A DNA stretch of 64,000 nucleotides from CAIKZZ01 sp036742455 (GTDB lineage: Bacteria; Pseudomonadota; Gammaproteobacteria; Steroidobacterales; Steroidobacteraceae), in the NCBI GenBank assembly GCA_036742455.1, contig DAINQU010000004.1, positions 124,001-188,000 of the forward strand, read 5' to 3'. Below, piece by piece: positions 34,404 through 43,282 of the stretch; within the stretch, counting starts at the first letter, position 1, and every line of letters starts with the position of its first letter. The notes under the pieces were generated by a model. That model was not told where the DNA came from and did no database searches. It saw only the letters and a program-made list of their open reading frames with translations. Both the position numbers and the translations under genes were made by a program.

Positions 34404-34922
34404 ATGACACGTCCAATTTGGCTGCTGGCTGCCCTCGTTCTCTGCACCCCTGCCCTTGCCACGCCACTGGGCCAACTTAAGCTGCCCCGGTTATCGCACC
34501 TGTCGGCTAAGGCGGTCGACCATACCGACATCAGTATCCCGGGCTTCGTCTTCCGGATGATGGCCACCGCCGACGACGGGGATGAGGCCGCACGCCAGAC
34601 GCTGGCGCACCTGCGGAAGATTGAGATCCACTCCTATACCTTTGACAGTGACCAGGCGTATTCCGCCGGCGACGTCGAAGCCCTGCGTCAGCAACTCCAA
34701 GGTAAAGAGTGGTCACCGGTGGTCCATACGCACGACGCGAAAGACGGCGAGCATGCGGATATCTATTTATGCTTCGAGGAGAAAGACGCGTGCGGCCTTG
34801 CGATACTGGTGACGGCACCGCGGGAGTTGACCGTCGTAAATCTCGTCGGTCGAGTGCCGCTCGAGCAGGTCGAGGCGATCGGCCGAGAATTGCACGTTAA
34901 CACCGGATCGCGAGGACACTGA
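34404..34922 (+). CDS. DUF4252 protein, exported
   Basis: A 172-residue protein with a cleavable signal peptide (about 1-19, PALA-TPL). The mature part has the DUF4252 pattern: an early LGQLKLPRLSHLSAKA segment, KIEIHSYTFDSD in the middle and LTVVNLVGRVPLEQVEAI at the end. No function is established for the family; it is often linked to ECF sigma genes. GGAG eight bases before the ATG supports the start. It shares the same layout as the protein at 35831-36388, so the two are paralogues flanking a sigma/anti-sigma pair. Two Cys residues (LCFEEKDACG) could pair in the periplasm. Confidence 0.8.
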   Translation: MTRPIWLLAALVLCTPALATPLGQLKLPRLSHLSAKAVDHTDISIPGFVFRMMATADDGDEAARQTLAHLRKIEIHSYTFDSDQAYSAGDVEALRQQLQGKEWSPVVHTHDAKDGEHADIYLCFEEKDACGLAILVTAPRELTVVNLVGRVPLEQVEAIGRELHVNTGSRGH

Positions 34923-34929
34923 GCCGACC

Positions 34930-35487
34930 ATGCCTGCGGGTCTCATCAGTACGGAGGCGTTTGACGCGGCGCGCGCAGGGAATCGTCACGCCTTCGGCCA
35001 GCTCGTCCGCACGCATCAGCGGCTGGTGTACAGCATCGCTCTGCGGATGGTGGGCAACAAAGCCGAAGCCGACGAAGTGGCGCAGGAGGCGTTTTTGCGG
35101 CTCTACGATCATCTGACGGATATCGTATCGCCGGAGCACTTGGCGGCGTGGTTGCGACGAGTTACCGCCAATTTGGCGATCGATCGATTGCGGGCACGGC
35201 CGACGGCGCCGACGGTGTCGTCGGATGATCTGGAACTGGCGGCGCCCGAATCAACCGACGACCTTTTGCTCACCCGGCGGCTGCGGGCGTTGGTGTTGGC
35301 GTTGCCAACCACGGCGCGGGCCGTGATGGTGTTGCGTTACCAGCAGGACATGGATCCGTCGGACATTGCGTCGGCCCTGGATCTGCCCCTCAACACGGTG
35401 AAGAGTCATTTGAAGCGTTCCATCGACAGTTTGCGTGAGCGTCTGAGTTCGCGCCATGACCCAGCGCCCCCCGGGAGTTCGCCATGA
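34930..35487 (+). CDS. ECF-type RNA polymerase sigma factor
   Basis: A 185-residue group IV sigma factor with only regions 2 and 4. Region 2 (about 20-90) includes LVYSIALRMVGNKAEADEVAQEAF and WLRRVTANLAIDRLR. Region 4 (about 115-170) includes VMVLRYQQDMDPSDIASAL and LPLNTVKSHLKRSIDSLRERL, the helix-turn-helix reading the -35. It is seven bases after the first DUF4252 gene and overlaps the next gene by four bases, so the small membrane protein is coupled to it and probably acts as its anti-sigma factor. Confidence 0.88.
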   Translation: MPAGLISTEAFDAARAGNRHAFGQLVRTHQRLVYSIALRMVGNKAEADEVAQEAFLRLYDHLTDIVSPEHLAAWLRRVTANLAIDRLRARPTAPTVSSDDLELAAPESTDDLLLTRRLRALVLALPTTARAVMVLRYQQDMDPSDIASALDLPLNTVKSHLKRSIDSLRERLSSRHDPAPPGSSP

Positions 35488-35819
35488 ACAATGATTTCGA
35501 TCGGATCCTGACAAAATCCTTGCAGGGCGAGAATCCGCCCGCGGATTTCGCAGACCGCGTACTGGCGCAGCTGCCCGACACCCGTCGGGCCGTGCCCCGT
35601 CCGCGGGGCTGGCGACACTCCGCGCGGCGCTGGCTTCCACTGGGACTCGCCGCGGCAGCGCTGGTGGGAGCCTTCGTACAGCAGCGCGTCGAAGCACGAC
35701 GCCAGGTTGCTGACGCACAGCAAGCCAAGTCGCAACTGCTGCTGGCGTTACGCATTACCGGTACACAATTGGATCGGACCACACGTCGCCTACACGGCAG
35801 CGTCGGCGATCCGCAATGA
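35484..35819 (+). CDS. Small single-pass membrane protein, putative anti-sigma factor
   Basis: A 111-residue protein with a soluble N-terminus (DFADRVLAQLPDTRRA), one membrane helix at about 50-66 and a charged helical C-terminus. The topology (short cytoplasmic part, one helix, periplasmic tail) and the ATGA overlap with the sigma gene are usual for anti-sigma factors. No zinc-binding HxxxCxxC motif is present, so it is not a classical ZAS protein. The assignment rests on position and topology alone. The next gene begins 11 bases after the stop. Confidence 0.6.
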   Translation: MNNDFDRILTKSLQGENPPADFADRVLAQLPDTRRAVPRPRGWRHSARRWLPLGLAAAALVGAFVQQRVEARRQVADAQQAKSQLLLALRITGTQLDRTTRRLHGSVGDPQ

Positions 35820-35830
35820 AGGAGGGTGCG

Positions 35831-36388
35831 ATGTCTCGTTTCCTAGTCCTCGGGACTCTCAGTTTGCTCTTGCTACAGCCCGCATTGGCGGCCCCATTGG
35901 GACGCATCAATCTGCCGGACCTTCGGGCGCTGGAAGCCAAAGCCTCATCGACCGCCGAGGTCACGCTCGACGAGCGGCTGCTTAGTTTGGCGGCAAAGAT
36001 GCTGGATCCGGCGAAACCCGACGAGGCACGGGCACGCGATGTCGTCGCCGGACTCCAGGCAATTTACGTACGCAGTTACAGTTTCGATACGGCCATCACC
36101 GTCCCGGAAAATGATTTTGAGGGCCTTCGACACCAGTTAGAAGCGCCCGGTTGGAGTCGGATTGTTTCAACGCGCAATAAGAAGGACAACAGCCGCGCAG
36201 AGGTCTATCTCGCAGTCGAAGGTACCGCCGCTCGAGGGCTGGTGGTGATCGCGACAGAGCCGAAGGAAGTGACCCTCGTGAACATCGTCGGCGCGATTGA
36301 TCTGGACAAGTTACGCAAGCTCGAGGGGCAGTTCGGCGTACCTAAACTGGACTTAGACAGCGGGACCAAAGCGCCCGTCGCGCGCTGA
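35831..36388 (+). CDS. DUF4252 protein, exported, second copy
   Basis: A 185-residue protein with a signal peptide (MSRFLVLGTLSLLLLQPALAA). ATG 35831 is chosen because GGAGG lies five bases upstream and the signal peptide begins there; an in-frame ATG at 35816 overlaps the previous stop. The mature protein has the same segments as the first copy: PLGRINLPDLRALEAKA, AIYVRSYSFD and EVTLVNIVGAIDLDKLRKLEGQ. It lacks the paired Cys of the other copy. It probably works outside the inner membrane under control of the operon's sigma factor; the molecular role is unknown. Confidence 0.8.
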   Translation: MSRFLVLGTLSLLLLQPALAAPLGRINLPDLRALEAKASSTAEVTLDERLLSLAAKMLDPAKPDEARARDVVAGLQAIYVRSYSFDTAITVPENDFEGLRHQLEAPGWSRIVSTRNKKDNSRAEVYLAVEGTAARGLVVIATEPKEVTLVNIVGAIDLDKLRKLEGQFGVPKLDLDSGTKAPVAR

Positions 36389-36417
36389 TCGGCCGCGACG
36401 GGGATCCGTCCGGACCG

Positions 36418-37752
36418 TCAGCGGATCAGCAGCCATTCGGTTTGTCGACCGGCGAAGAACGATAGGTGTCCGTTGGTGAAAACACCGTCTTCCTCAAGCA
36501 TGACTTGCAACGGCTCGCCGTCCCACTCAGGCAGCGTGACACGCACACCGCCTTCAATCGCGTAGGTTGTGGGTTCGTGCAATGGCCAGTCCCCCGTACC
36601 GACGGTCGGCCCCTGGTTGTCCCACATGCCGATCGTCGGCCCCGGCGCATGGCCGACGTAACCGAGGGGGTGACTGTAGGTCCACGACTCGATCCCGGCT
36701 GCGCGTGACGCCTCCCGCACGGCGGCCAATATCTCATTGCCACTGCGACCGGCCTGGAAGGCGGCGGCCAAAAGGTCCTGCCATTGATTGCCCGTCGCGA
36801 GTGCGGCTTTTAGGCCGTCCGGCGCATCCTGTTCGCCCGGGCGCAACACGTAGCCCATCTCCTGCACGTCCGTGCACAGTTTGAGGTAACAAAAGCCGAC
36901 ATCGGTGTGCAGGACGTCCCCCGCTTCGATCTGTCCTTCATCGCCACAGTGCGGAACGGCCTCGGCGCATCGCTCGCCGCGCCGCTGCCGATCCACGGTG
37001 GGCATAAACCAGGGTTTCAGTCCCAGACGCTCAAATCGCTCGCGGATGTACCACGCCACATCGTCGGTGGTCGTCGTCCCCGGTGTGATGACGCGCGCAC
37101 TGAAGGCCTCGGCGATCACGCCACGCGTGATACGGCCGAGATCGGGGTACAGCGCCAATTCGTCCGACGTGCGGGTCTCAAACCAGCGCACCACCAGATC
37201 CTCACTGCTGACCAGCCGACCGGCGTAATCGGCGGGCAATACCCGCTCCAGTCGCGCGCGAAGCGACGCAGACAGGCCGTCGGCCTCCGGCCACGTCTGC
37301 GAGACGTTAATGCCGATACGCTGCGGATGGTGCGCGACGATCGTCTCGGCGAGCGCTTTCCACTGCGCGTCCAAATCACCGCCCGACCACGCCGAGGTGT
37401 ACGGCGCGCCGAGTGGATAGCGATTGACGGCCAACCGTTCGACAGAGCCGTCCGGGCGCCGCGCGAACACCAACATCGTGGTGCGTCGAGCGGCAAAGGT
37501 CGGTTGCGGCACCAGCGTAAAATACACCGGGTCTTCGGCGTATTCGCGATTGAGTACGAGCCACATGTCGAGGTGGGTCTCGGCCATCAGCGACGGCAGT
37601 AGCCGCTCAAGGCGGTCGTTCAGGATACGGTTCTCGACCGCGACCCGTTCGTGGGGCGCGAGCACGGCCGGCAACGGTGCGGCCACCCCGAGCCAGGGAA
37701 TACAGAGGCAGGCAGCCCCCAGCCAACTGAACAATTTCCGGTTCCGCCGCAT
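36418..37752 (-). CDS. M24-family metallopeptidase (Xaa-Pro aminopeptidase-like), exported
   Basis: A protein of about 444 residues with a creatinase N-domain followed by the pita-bread fold. Metal ligands are suggested by HTDVGFCYLKLCTDVQE (two Asp eleven residues apart), His in SHPLGYVGHAPGP and a late YAIEGGV. The start is ATG 37752, with GGAG seven bases upstream and a signal peptide (RRNRKLFSWLGAACLCIPWLGVAA); the frame extends five codons further. Export implies periplasmic trimming of proline peptides or a related hydrolysis. It is monocistronic. Confidence 0.8.
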   Translation of the reverse strand: MRRNRKLFSWLGAACLCIPWLGVAAPLPAVLAPHERVAVENRILNDRLERLLPSLMAETHLDMWLVLNREYAEDPVYFTLVPQPTFAARRTTMLVFARRPDGSVERLAVNRYPLGAPYTSAWSGGDLDAQWKALAETIVAHHPQRIGINVSQTWPEADGLSASLRARLERVLPADYAGRLVSSEDLVVRWFETRTSDELALYPDLGRITRGVIAEAFSARVITPGTTTTDDVAWYIRERFERLGLKPWFMPTVDRQRRGERCAEAVPHCGDEGQIEAGDVLHTDVGFCYLKLCTDVQEMGYVLRPGEQDAPDGLKAALATGNQWQDLLAAAFQAGRSGNEILAAVREASRAAGIESWTYSHPLGYVGHAPGPTIGMWDNQGPTVGTGDWPLHEPTTYAIEGGVRVTLPEWDGEPLQVMLEEDGVFTNGHLSFFAGRQTEWLLIR

Positions 37753-37880
37753 ATCCACTCTCCGCACGCACGATCGCTACGGCATCAGTCTACCCCGGCA
37801 GCACCCCCTTCCGGGTCCTCGACGGTGCTGGCCGATTCAAGTGACTTGCAGCCGAGCCGCAGGTCGACCAACATTCGCAT

Positions 37881-38297
37881 ATGCAAGACACTCCACCGAC
37901 CGAACAGACCCCCCGCTGCCCTTGCGGCAACCCTGCTACCTACGACGAGTGCTGTGGCCGCTGGCACACCGGCCCGCAGCGCTTGATGGCACCGGATGCC
38001 GAGCAGCTGATGCGCTCGCGCTACAGCGCGTTCGTCTTGGGACTCGGCGATTACCTCTTGGAAACCTGGGACCCGTCGACCCGTCCGCCGACGCTCGATC
38101 TGAACGAGCCAAAGATCCGCTGGTTACGGCTCGAAGTGCGCCGCGTGGACTCCATCGACGAGAATCGGGCGACGGTGGAATTCGTGGCGTACAGCCAGCA
38201 GCGCGGACGACGCATGCGCTTGCAAGAAATCAGCCGTTTCGAGCGTAAAGACGGCAAATGGTTCTATCTGGACGCGCTCAACATCCGCTACAACTGA
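37881..38297 (+). CDS. YchJ-family SEC-C motif protein
   Basis: A 138-residue protein with an N-terminal SEC-C-type zinc motif (Cys13-x-Cys15, Cys24-Cys25, His29) in CPCGNPATYDECCGRWH and the downstream NTF2-like domain containing LMRSRYSAFVLG and WFYLDALNIRYN. This is the YchJ/UPF0225 family found in many gammaproteobacteria; function unknown. It is divergent from the M24 gene and followed by a perfect hairpin shared with the convergent cytochrome gene. Confidence 0.88.
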   Translation: MQDTPPTEQTPRCPCGNPATYDECCGRWHTGPQRLMAPDAEQLMRSRYSAFVLGLGDYLLETWDPSTRPPTLDLNEPKIRWLRLEVRRVDSIDENRATVEFVAYSQQRGRRMRLQEISRFERKDGKWFYLDALNIRYN

Positions 38298-38303
38298 GGA
38301 TCA

Positions 38304-38332
38304 AGAGCGCCGACCAACCCGGTCGGCGCTCT
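38304..38332. terminator. Bidirectional hairpin between ychJ-like and cytochrome c genes
   Basis: AGAGCGCCGACC (38304-38315) and GGTCGGCGCTCT (38321-38332) form a perfect 12-bp GC-rich stem with a 5-base loop. It lies 7 bases after one stop and 15 bases before the other, so it could end both transcripts. There is no T tract longer than one base, so Rho-independent strength is uncertain. Confidence 0.6.
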
Positions 38333-38347
38333 ATGCCCGTACCGCGT

Positions 38348-39598
38348 TCAGGGTATGGCCGCCTGCTGCGCATCTCGCGGCGTGAGCGCCGGCGTAACGC
38401 CACCCCACTGCGCTAAGACATAGTTCGCGAGCGCAGCGCGCTCCGCGTCGCTGTAGGCCGTACCGTACGCCGGCATTCCGCCGCGGGGATCGACACCGTG
38501 CCCGGAACCCATGGCCAAGAGGCGCAGCACATTCGTCCCCTTCGGATCCCGCGCCGAGCTCGCGCCGACGAGTGAACCAACCGCCGCGGGGACGGTCGGG
38601 GTCTCCGAATGACAGCCCGCACACGCACCGGCGTACAAGTGCGCACCGAGCGAATCGGGCGTGGCAACGCTGGTCGGCAGCGGGAGTGCACCGGCCGCCG
38701 CGTCGCGGCGACCCGCCAGCAGGTACTGCACCAGCGCGGCCCGATCGCTCGGGGTGAGCAAACCGGTATCGAAAGCCACCACGGCTTTCATGGGCCCGGC
38801 CGCCAACCCGTGGCGCGGCGCGGTGCCGATCGCCAAGTACCGCTCGAGGTCGTCTGCCGACCACTGGGCGAGGCCCTCTGCGGTGATGTCATAGGCCTTC
38901 CATCCGCTCGTCACCGCACCGGACAGCGCAGCGCCTTGGCGCAGACCGTACGCCATCGTGCGCGGGGTGTGGCATTCGCCGCAGTGACCCAACGCGTTGG
39001 CCAAATAGGCACCCTGGTTCCAAGTGGCGTCGTGGGCCGCATCGGCGGCGAAACCCACCGTCGCTGGCCGGTACACGGCATTCCACAGCGTCAGCAACCC
39101 ACGCTGCGAGAGGGGGAAGTACACCGCGTTGGCCGGCACATCCCGGTGTGCCGCCGGCAGGCTATCCAGATAGGCCTTAATGGCCAATACGTCGTTACGC
39201 ACCATGCCCGCGTAGCTGGTGTAAGGGTGCGCCGGATACAGATGCTTGCCGTGGCGACCGATACCGCTACGGACCGCCGTCACGAACTCATCGTCACTCC
39301 AGCCGCCGATCCCGGTGTCCGGATCGGGTGTGAGATTGCTGGAATAGATCGTTCCAAACGGCAACGTGAACGCCACGCCACCGGCCATGTCAGCCTCACC
39401 GGGAACGGTGTGACAAGCCGTGCAATCCGCGGCGGCGGCAAGGTAGCGACCCCGCTCCACCGGGGTACCGGTCAGGTGCAGCGGCCCTTCTGCTGGGCCT
39501 TGTTCCAGCGGCGTGCGACGGTCTTGCAGCTGCGCGTAGCCTACGAAGACGAGTACGCCCAGCCCGATCAACGCGAGGACGAGTTTCAGTCGACTCAT
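38348..39598 (-). CDS. Tri-haem c-type cytochrome, membrane-anchored
   Basis: A 416-residue cytochrome with an uncleaved-looking N-terminal anchor (about 5-24) and three CxxCH haem sites: CTACH (59-63), CGECH (206-210) and CAGCH (326-330). The layout equals the cytochrome subunit of alcohol/aldehyde dehydrogenases and of isoquinoline-1-oxidoreductase-type enzymes, passing electrons to the respiratory chain. It starts one base after the molybdoenzyme stop, so it is the electron acceptor for that enzyme. The substrate oxidised is unknown. Confidence 0.9.
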   Translation of the reverse strand: MSRLKLVLALIGLGVLVFVGYAQLQDRRTPLEQGPAEGPLHLTGTPVERGRYLAAAADCTACHTVPGEADMAGGVAFTLPFGTIYSSNLTPDPDTGIGGWSDDEFVTAVRSGIGRHGKHLYPAHPYTSYAGMVRNDVLAIKAYLDSLPAAHRDVPANAVYFPLSQRGLLTLWNAVYRPATVGFAADAAHDATWNQGAYLANALGHCGECHTPRTMAYGLRQGAALSGAVTSGWKAYDITAEGLAQWSADDLERYLAIGTAPRHGLAAGPMKAVVAFDTGLLTPSDRAALVQYLLAGRRDAAAGALPLPTSVATPDSLGAHLYAGACAGCHSETPTVPAAVGSLVGASSARDPKGTNVLRLLAMGSGHGVDPRGGMPAYGTAYSDAERAALANYVLAQWGGVTPALTPRDAQQAAIP

Positions 39599-39599
39599 G

Positions 39600-41858
39600 T
39601 CAGATCACCACCTGGTCTAGGGCCGCCGAACTCGACCGCAACGCCGTGCGTGCGATCGGCAGCGTGCGAACGCGAACCCCTGTCGCTGCGTACACCGCAT
39701 TGGCAAGTGCCGGCGCGGCGATCGCCGTCGGCGGCTCGCCAATGCCGGTCGGCGACTCGCTGCTCGGTACGGTATAGGCCTCAATCACCGGCGCCTCATG
39801 CATCCGCAGAACGCGGTAGTCGTTGAAATTGGCTTGCTCGATCACGCCGTGCTGTAGCGTTGCCTCGCCCCACAGTGCCGCAGACAGGCCGAACACAAAG
39901 CCACCCTGCAACTGAGCCTCGATGGTGTTGGGGTTTACCACCTGACCGCAGTCGGCCACGACCACCGCCCGTCGCAGCCGCACATCGCCGTGCGCGGTCA
40001 CGCCGACCTCCACGATGGCACAGATCAAAGTGGTCATCGAAGTGCCGAGTGCAACGCCACGACCCAACCGGAGTCCGTCCGCCTTCCCGAGGGGTTTGTC
40101 CCAACCGAACTTGGTGGCCGCCAGATCGAGTACGGCTCGAGCGCGCGGATTTTGCGCTAACAGCGCTCGTCGATAAGCCAACGGGTCTTGTCCGGCCGCG
40201 TGGGCCAGTTCATCGACAAAACTTTCGACCGGAAACAGGTTGTGGGTTGCGCCGACGCCGCGCCACCAACCGATTTTGACGGCTTTAGGGAGGTCGTGGC
40301 GTACCCACTCGACCTTGAGCGACGGCACGGCGTAGGGCGGCTCAGCGGCACCGTCCACGGTATCGGGGTCGAGGCCGTCTTTCGGCATATCCGCCGGGCT
40401 CCACCGATCCAACACGGTGTCGCTGGTGACGCGATGCACCCACGTCGCCGGATAGCCTTTGGCATCCAAGGTGGCCGTCAAACGGTCGTGATACGGCGGA
40501 CGGAAAAAGTCCCGCGCCATGTCCTGCTCACGTGACCAGACCAGCTTCACCGGATAGTTGACGCGCCGCGCAATCGCCACGGCCTGCTCCACCGAATCCA
40601 CTTCAAGGCGGCGACCGAATCCGCCGCCGATGTATTGATTGTGGACCGTGATTTTCTCGGCGGGCAGCCCCGTGATTTTGGCGGCGACGTCCACGACGCG
40701 CGTGGGGACTTGCGTACCCACCCAAATCTCACAGCTGTCCTTACGCACCGCGACAACGGTATTGAGCGGTTCCATCGTCGCGTGTGCCAACATGGGCGAC
40801 TGATACGTGGCCTCGACCGTCTTGGTCCCCGCCTTCGCTCCCGCGCCCACGTCCTTCGCCGTGCGCGCTGTGCCGTGCGCCGATGCGTTTGCTAACTCGG
40901 CAAACAACGCTGACGATGAAATCTGTGCGTTCGTGCCGTGATCCCACTGAATGGTGAGGGCAGCAGCCGCCTTGCTCGCGGTCCAGTAATCCCCTGCGGT
41001 GACGGCCACCGCATCGGTCAGGACCACGACATCCACAACCCCCGGAATGGCGCGGGCTTTACGGTCATCGACGTGGCGCACCGTCCCGCCGACCACCGGC
41101 GACAGCGCCACCGCCGCCACCTTCATACCCGGCACCCGAACATCGATCCCGAAGGTCGCAGAGCCGTCCGTCTTCGCTGGGGTATCGAGTCGTTTGAGCG
41201 ACTTCCCAATCAACCGAAATCCGCTCGCCGACAGCAGCACCGGCTTGGCCGGTATTGGCTGGTGCGCGGCGTCCGCCGCGACTTGCCCGAAGCTCAAGGT
41301 GCGGCGGGAGGCATCGTGATGAACGACGCCACGCTCGACTCGGCATTGCTCGGCCGGCACGTTCCATCGCTTCGCAGCAGCACCGACCAGCATCGTGCGC
41401 GCGACCGCACCCGCCTGACGCAACAGGTCCCAACAGCCGCGGATCGTATTGGACCCGCCGGTGTTCTGGCTGCCTTGAATTTCCAGCGCGTACAACTCTT
41501 CGCTCGGCGGCGCGTGCTCGAGTTTGACTTGATCAAGGTCGACGCCGAGCTCCTCGGCGAGCAGCGTGGCTTGCCCCGTGTAGGCGCCCTGACCCATTTC
41601 CACTTCGGGCATTACGAGGCGAATGCTGCCGTCACTGCCTATCCGAACAAACGCATTGGGCGCGAAAGCAGGACTGCCATCGGCGCGCGCCATCGCGGCA
41701 TCGCCGGGTTGTGGGGTGGGCTTCGCGAATGCCATGGCCTTCGTGCCGACCAGCCAACTGAAGCCGATCACCAAACTGCCGCCGGCTTTTAGCAGCGCGC
41801 GCCGTGAGGCATCCTCCGGCAATCCGGCATGACCGGCGTCCTCGTTTCGGACTGACAT
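39600..41858 (-). CDS. Molybdopterin-binding large subunit, isoquinoline 1-oxidoreductase beta type
   Basis: A 752-residue xanthine-dehydrogenase-family subunit. The start is placed at ATG 41858, with GAGGGG eight bases upstream and an Arg-Arg export-like signal (RRALLKAGGSLVIGFSWLVG) near residue 19; the frame runs to 41909. Molybdenum-cofactor segments include QGSQNTGGSNTIRG, NQYIGGGFGRRLEVD and the C-terminal GIGEPPTAIAAPALANAV with the catalytic-type Glu. Such enzymes hydroxylate N-heterocycles or oxidise aldehydes and normally need a [2Fe-2S] subunit; no gene for one is adjacent. A cytochrome c gene follows immediately. Confidence 0.85.
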   Translation of the reverse strand: MSVRNEDAGHAGLPEDASRRALLKAGGSLVIGFSWLVGTKAMAFAKPTPQPGDAAMARADGSPAFAPNAFVRIGSDGSIRLVMPEVEMGQGAYTGQATLLAEELGVDLDQVKLEHAPPSEELYALEIQGSQNTGGSNTIRGCWDLLRQAGAVARTMLVGAAAKRWNVPAEQCRVERGVVHHDASRRTLSFGQVAADAAHQPIPAKPVLLSASGFRLIGKSLKRLDTPAKTDGSATFGIDVRVPGMKVAAVALSPVVGGTVRHVDDRKARAIPGVVDVVVLTDAVAVTAGDYWTASKAAAALTIQWDHGTNAQISSSALFAELANASAHGTARTAKDVGAGAKAGTKTVEATYQSPMLAHATMEPLNTVVAVRKDSCEIWVGTQVPTRVVDVAAKITGLPAEKITVHNQYIGGGFGRRLEVDSVEQAVAIARRVNYPVKLVWSREQDMARDFFRPPYHDRLTATLDAKGYPATWVHRVTSDTVLDRWSPADMPKDGLDPDTVDGAAEPPYAVPSLKVEWVRHDLPKAVKIGWWRGVGATHNLFPVESFVDELAHAAGQDPLAYRRALLAQNPRARAVLDLAATKFGWDKPLGKADGLRLGRGVALGTSMTTLICAIVEVGVTAHGDVRLRRAVVVADCGQVVNPNTIEAQLQGGFVFGLSAALWGEATLQHGVIEQANFNDYRVLRMHEAPVIEAYTVPSSESPTGIGEPPTAIAAPALANAVYAATGVRVRTLPIARTALRSSSAALDQVVI

Positions 41859-41942
41859 ACTCCCCACCCCTCGTGAAACAGTTCGGCTCATCACGCCGTC
41901 GTCCGACACGCGTATAGATCGCCGTCCCGTCTTTATACCGTG

Positions 41943-42029
41943 AAGCCCCCGTTTTCCGCCAACTCCTTGCGGTCAGCGGGGTAGCTGGGCGGGTGGGCTA
42001 CACCGCAATAGTGAACTTTGAGGGGGCTT
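41943..42029. repeat. Nested inverted repeats between AGE-isomerase and molybdoenzyme genes
   Basis: Three nested arms: AAGCCCCC (41943-41950) with GGGGGCTT (42022-42029); TTGCGGT (41967-41973) with ACCGCAA (42002-42008); GTAGC (41981-41985) with GCTAC (41997-42001). In the minus-strand transcript this lies directly after the isomerase stop and 85 bases before the molybdoenzyme ATG. No T tract follows, so a simple terminator is unlikely. It could be an RNA leader structure or a palindromic repeat. Confidence 0.4.
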
Positions 42030-43245
42030 ACGGAGTCAGTGCGCGAATGGCCGCGTAACAGGCGCCGGTGGTGTGATAGTCCACCTTTCCGGCGGTGCTC
42101 TTTTCGTCCGTCACGGTCGAATGGTCGCGCGCCAGAATTCGGTACCACGCGCCGTACTCGTGATCAACCCAGTGCTCCCAGCAGTAATCCCAAAGACGCT
42201 CATACCAATCCCAATAGCCGGCTCGGCCGGTACGCCGCGCTAACGCCGCGGCGGCCGCCAGCGTCTCGCATTGCACCCAGTGAAATTTCCGGTCGTCGCA
42301 AACGCTACCGTCCGGCGCGAAACCGTAATACAGGCCGCCAAACTGCACGTCCCAACCGTACTGAAGCGCCATCTCGAACAAATGTTCCGCTCGGGGTGCC
42401 AACCAAGGCAGCGCAGTGTGCTGTTCCAGTTCAAGCAACAACCGGGCCCATTCTGCGAAGTGGCCGGGTTGATAGCCCCACGGGCGAAAGATATTGGTGC
42501 GGTCGAATCGGTTGTAGTCCCAATCTACCGACCAGTCCGCACGGTAATGCTCCCAGATTCTGCCATCGCCGAGGGACCCGAGGCGCTGCACAACGGACTC
42601 GGCAATCACCGCGGCACGTTCGACATACCATTGCTCACCGGTGGCCTCGTACGCCGCGAGACACGCTTCAACCGCGTGCATGTTGGCGTTCTGGCCGCGG
42701 TACTCCGAAAGCCTCCAATCTGCTGTCGCTTCATCCGCATAAAGGCCCGCCGAGGGTTGCCAGAAACGCGCCTCCATGAGCATCGTGATGTCGCGGATCC
42801 ACTCGCGGGCCTCCTCCATCCCGGCGAGGGAGGCGTGCGCATAAGCCAACAAGGCAAAGGCGAAGCCATAACAATGCTGGGTCGAATCCTGTGCGTGGCC
42901 CGCTCGGCCATCCCAGGCCAACTGCCAGCAGTAGCCCCCCGTATCCGGTACGCGATGCACCGAGCGAAGAAACGCCACCGCATGCTGCACATAGTGCAGA
43001 TACTGCGGCGATTCTGGAAAATGCCGCGCCGCCATCGACCACAGATAGACGTAGCGCGTACTGCTGACCAGATGCCGCGTCGATGGATCGAACACGGTGC
43101 CATCGTCTTTGAAGAACTGATGAAAGCCGCCCGATGCGTCAAACGCCCTGGGGTCGTAGAAATCCAGGGTGTGCCGAACGTGGGTGAGGAGATTTTCGGG
43201 ACGTCGGAAGTCGGGGCGAGTCGGTATTTCGCGTCGAAGGATCAT
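42028..43245 (-). CDS. AGE-family sugar epimerase/isomerase (mannose isomerase-like)
   Basis: A 405-residue (alpha/alpha)6-barrel protein. ATG 43245 is used because GAGG is six bases upstream and it lies beyond the mannosidase stop; the open frame to 43323 would overlap that gene. Catalytic His segments GYQPGHFAEWARLL and VDYHTTGACYAAI match the AGE superfamily, with RYVYLWSMAARHF near the N-terminus. Members interconvert mannose and fructose or epimerise N-acylglucosamine. Position after a GH92 mannosidase favours mannose to fructose conversion in the cytoplasm. Confidence 0.83.
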   Translation of the reverse strand: MILRREIPTRPDFRRPENLLTHVRHTLDFYDPRAFDASGGFHQFFKDDGTVFDPSTRHLVSSTRYVYLWSMAARHFPESPQYLHYVQHAVAFLRSVHRVPDTGGYCWQLAWDGRAGHAQDSTQHCYGFAFALLAYAHASLAGMEEAREWIRDITMLMEARFWQPSAGLYADEATADWRLSEYRGQNANMHAVEACLAAYEATGEQWYVERAAVIAESVVQRLGSLGDGRIWEHYRADWSVDWDYNRFDRTNIFRPWGYQPGHFAEWARLLLELEQHTALPWLAPRAEHLFEMALQYGWDVQFGGLYYGFAPDGSVCDDRKFHWVQCETLAAAAALARRTGRAGYWDWYERLWDYCWEHWVDHEYGAWYRILARDHSTVTDEKSTAGKVDYHTTGACYAAIRALTP

Positions 43246-43282
43246 ACACAGCCTCGTGGGTGGCGCCGGGGGAGCGTGCGCC

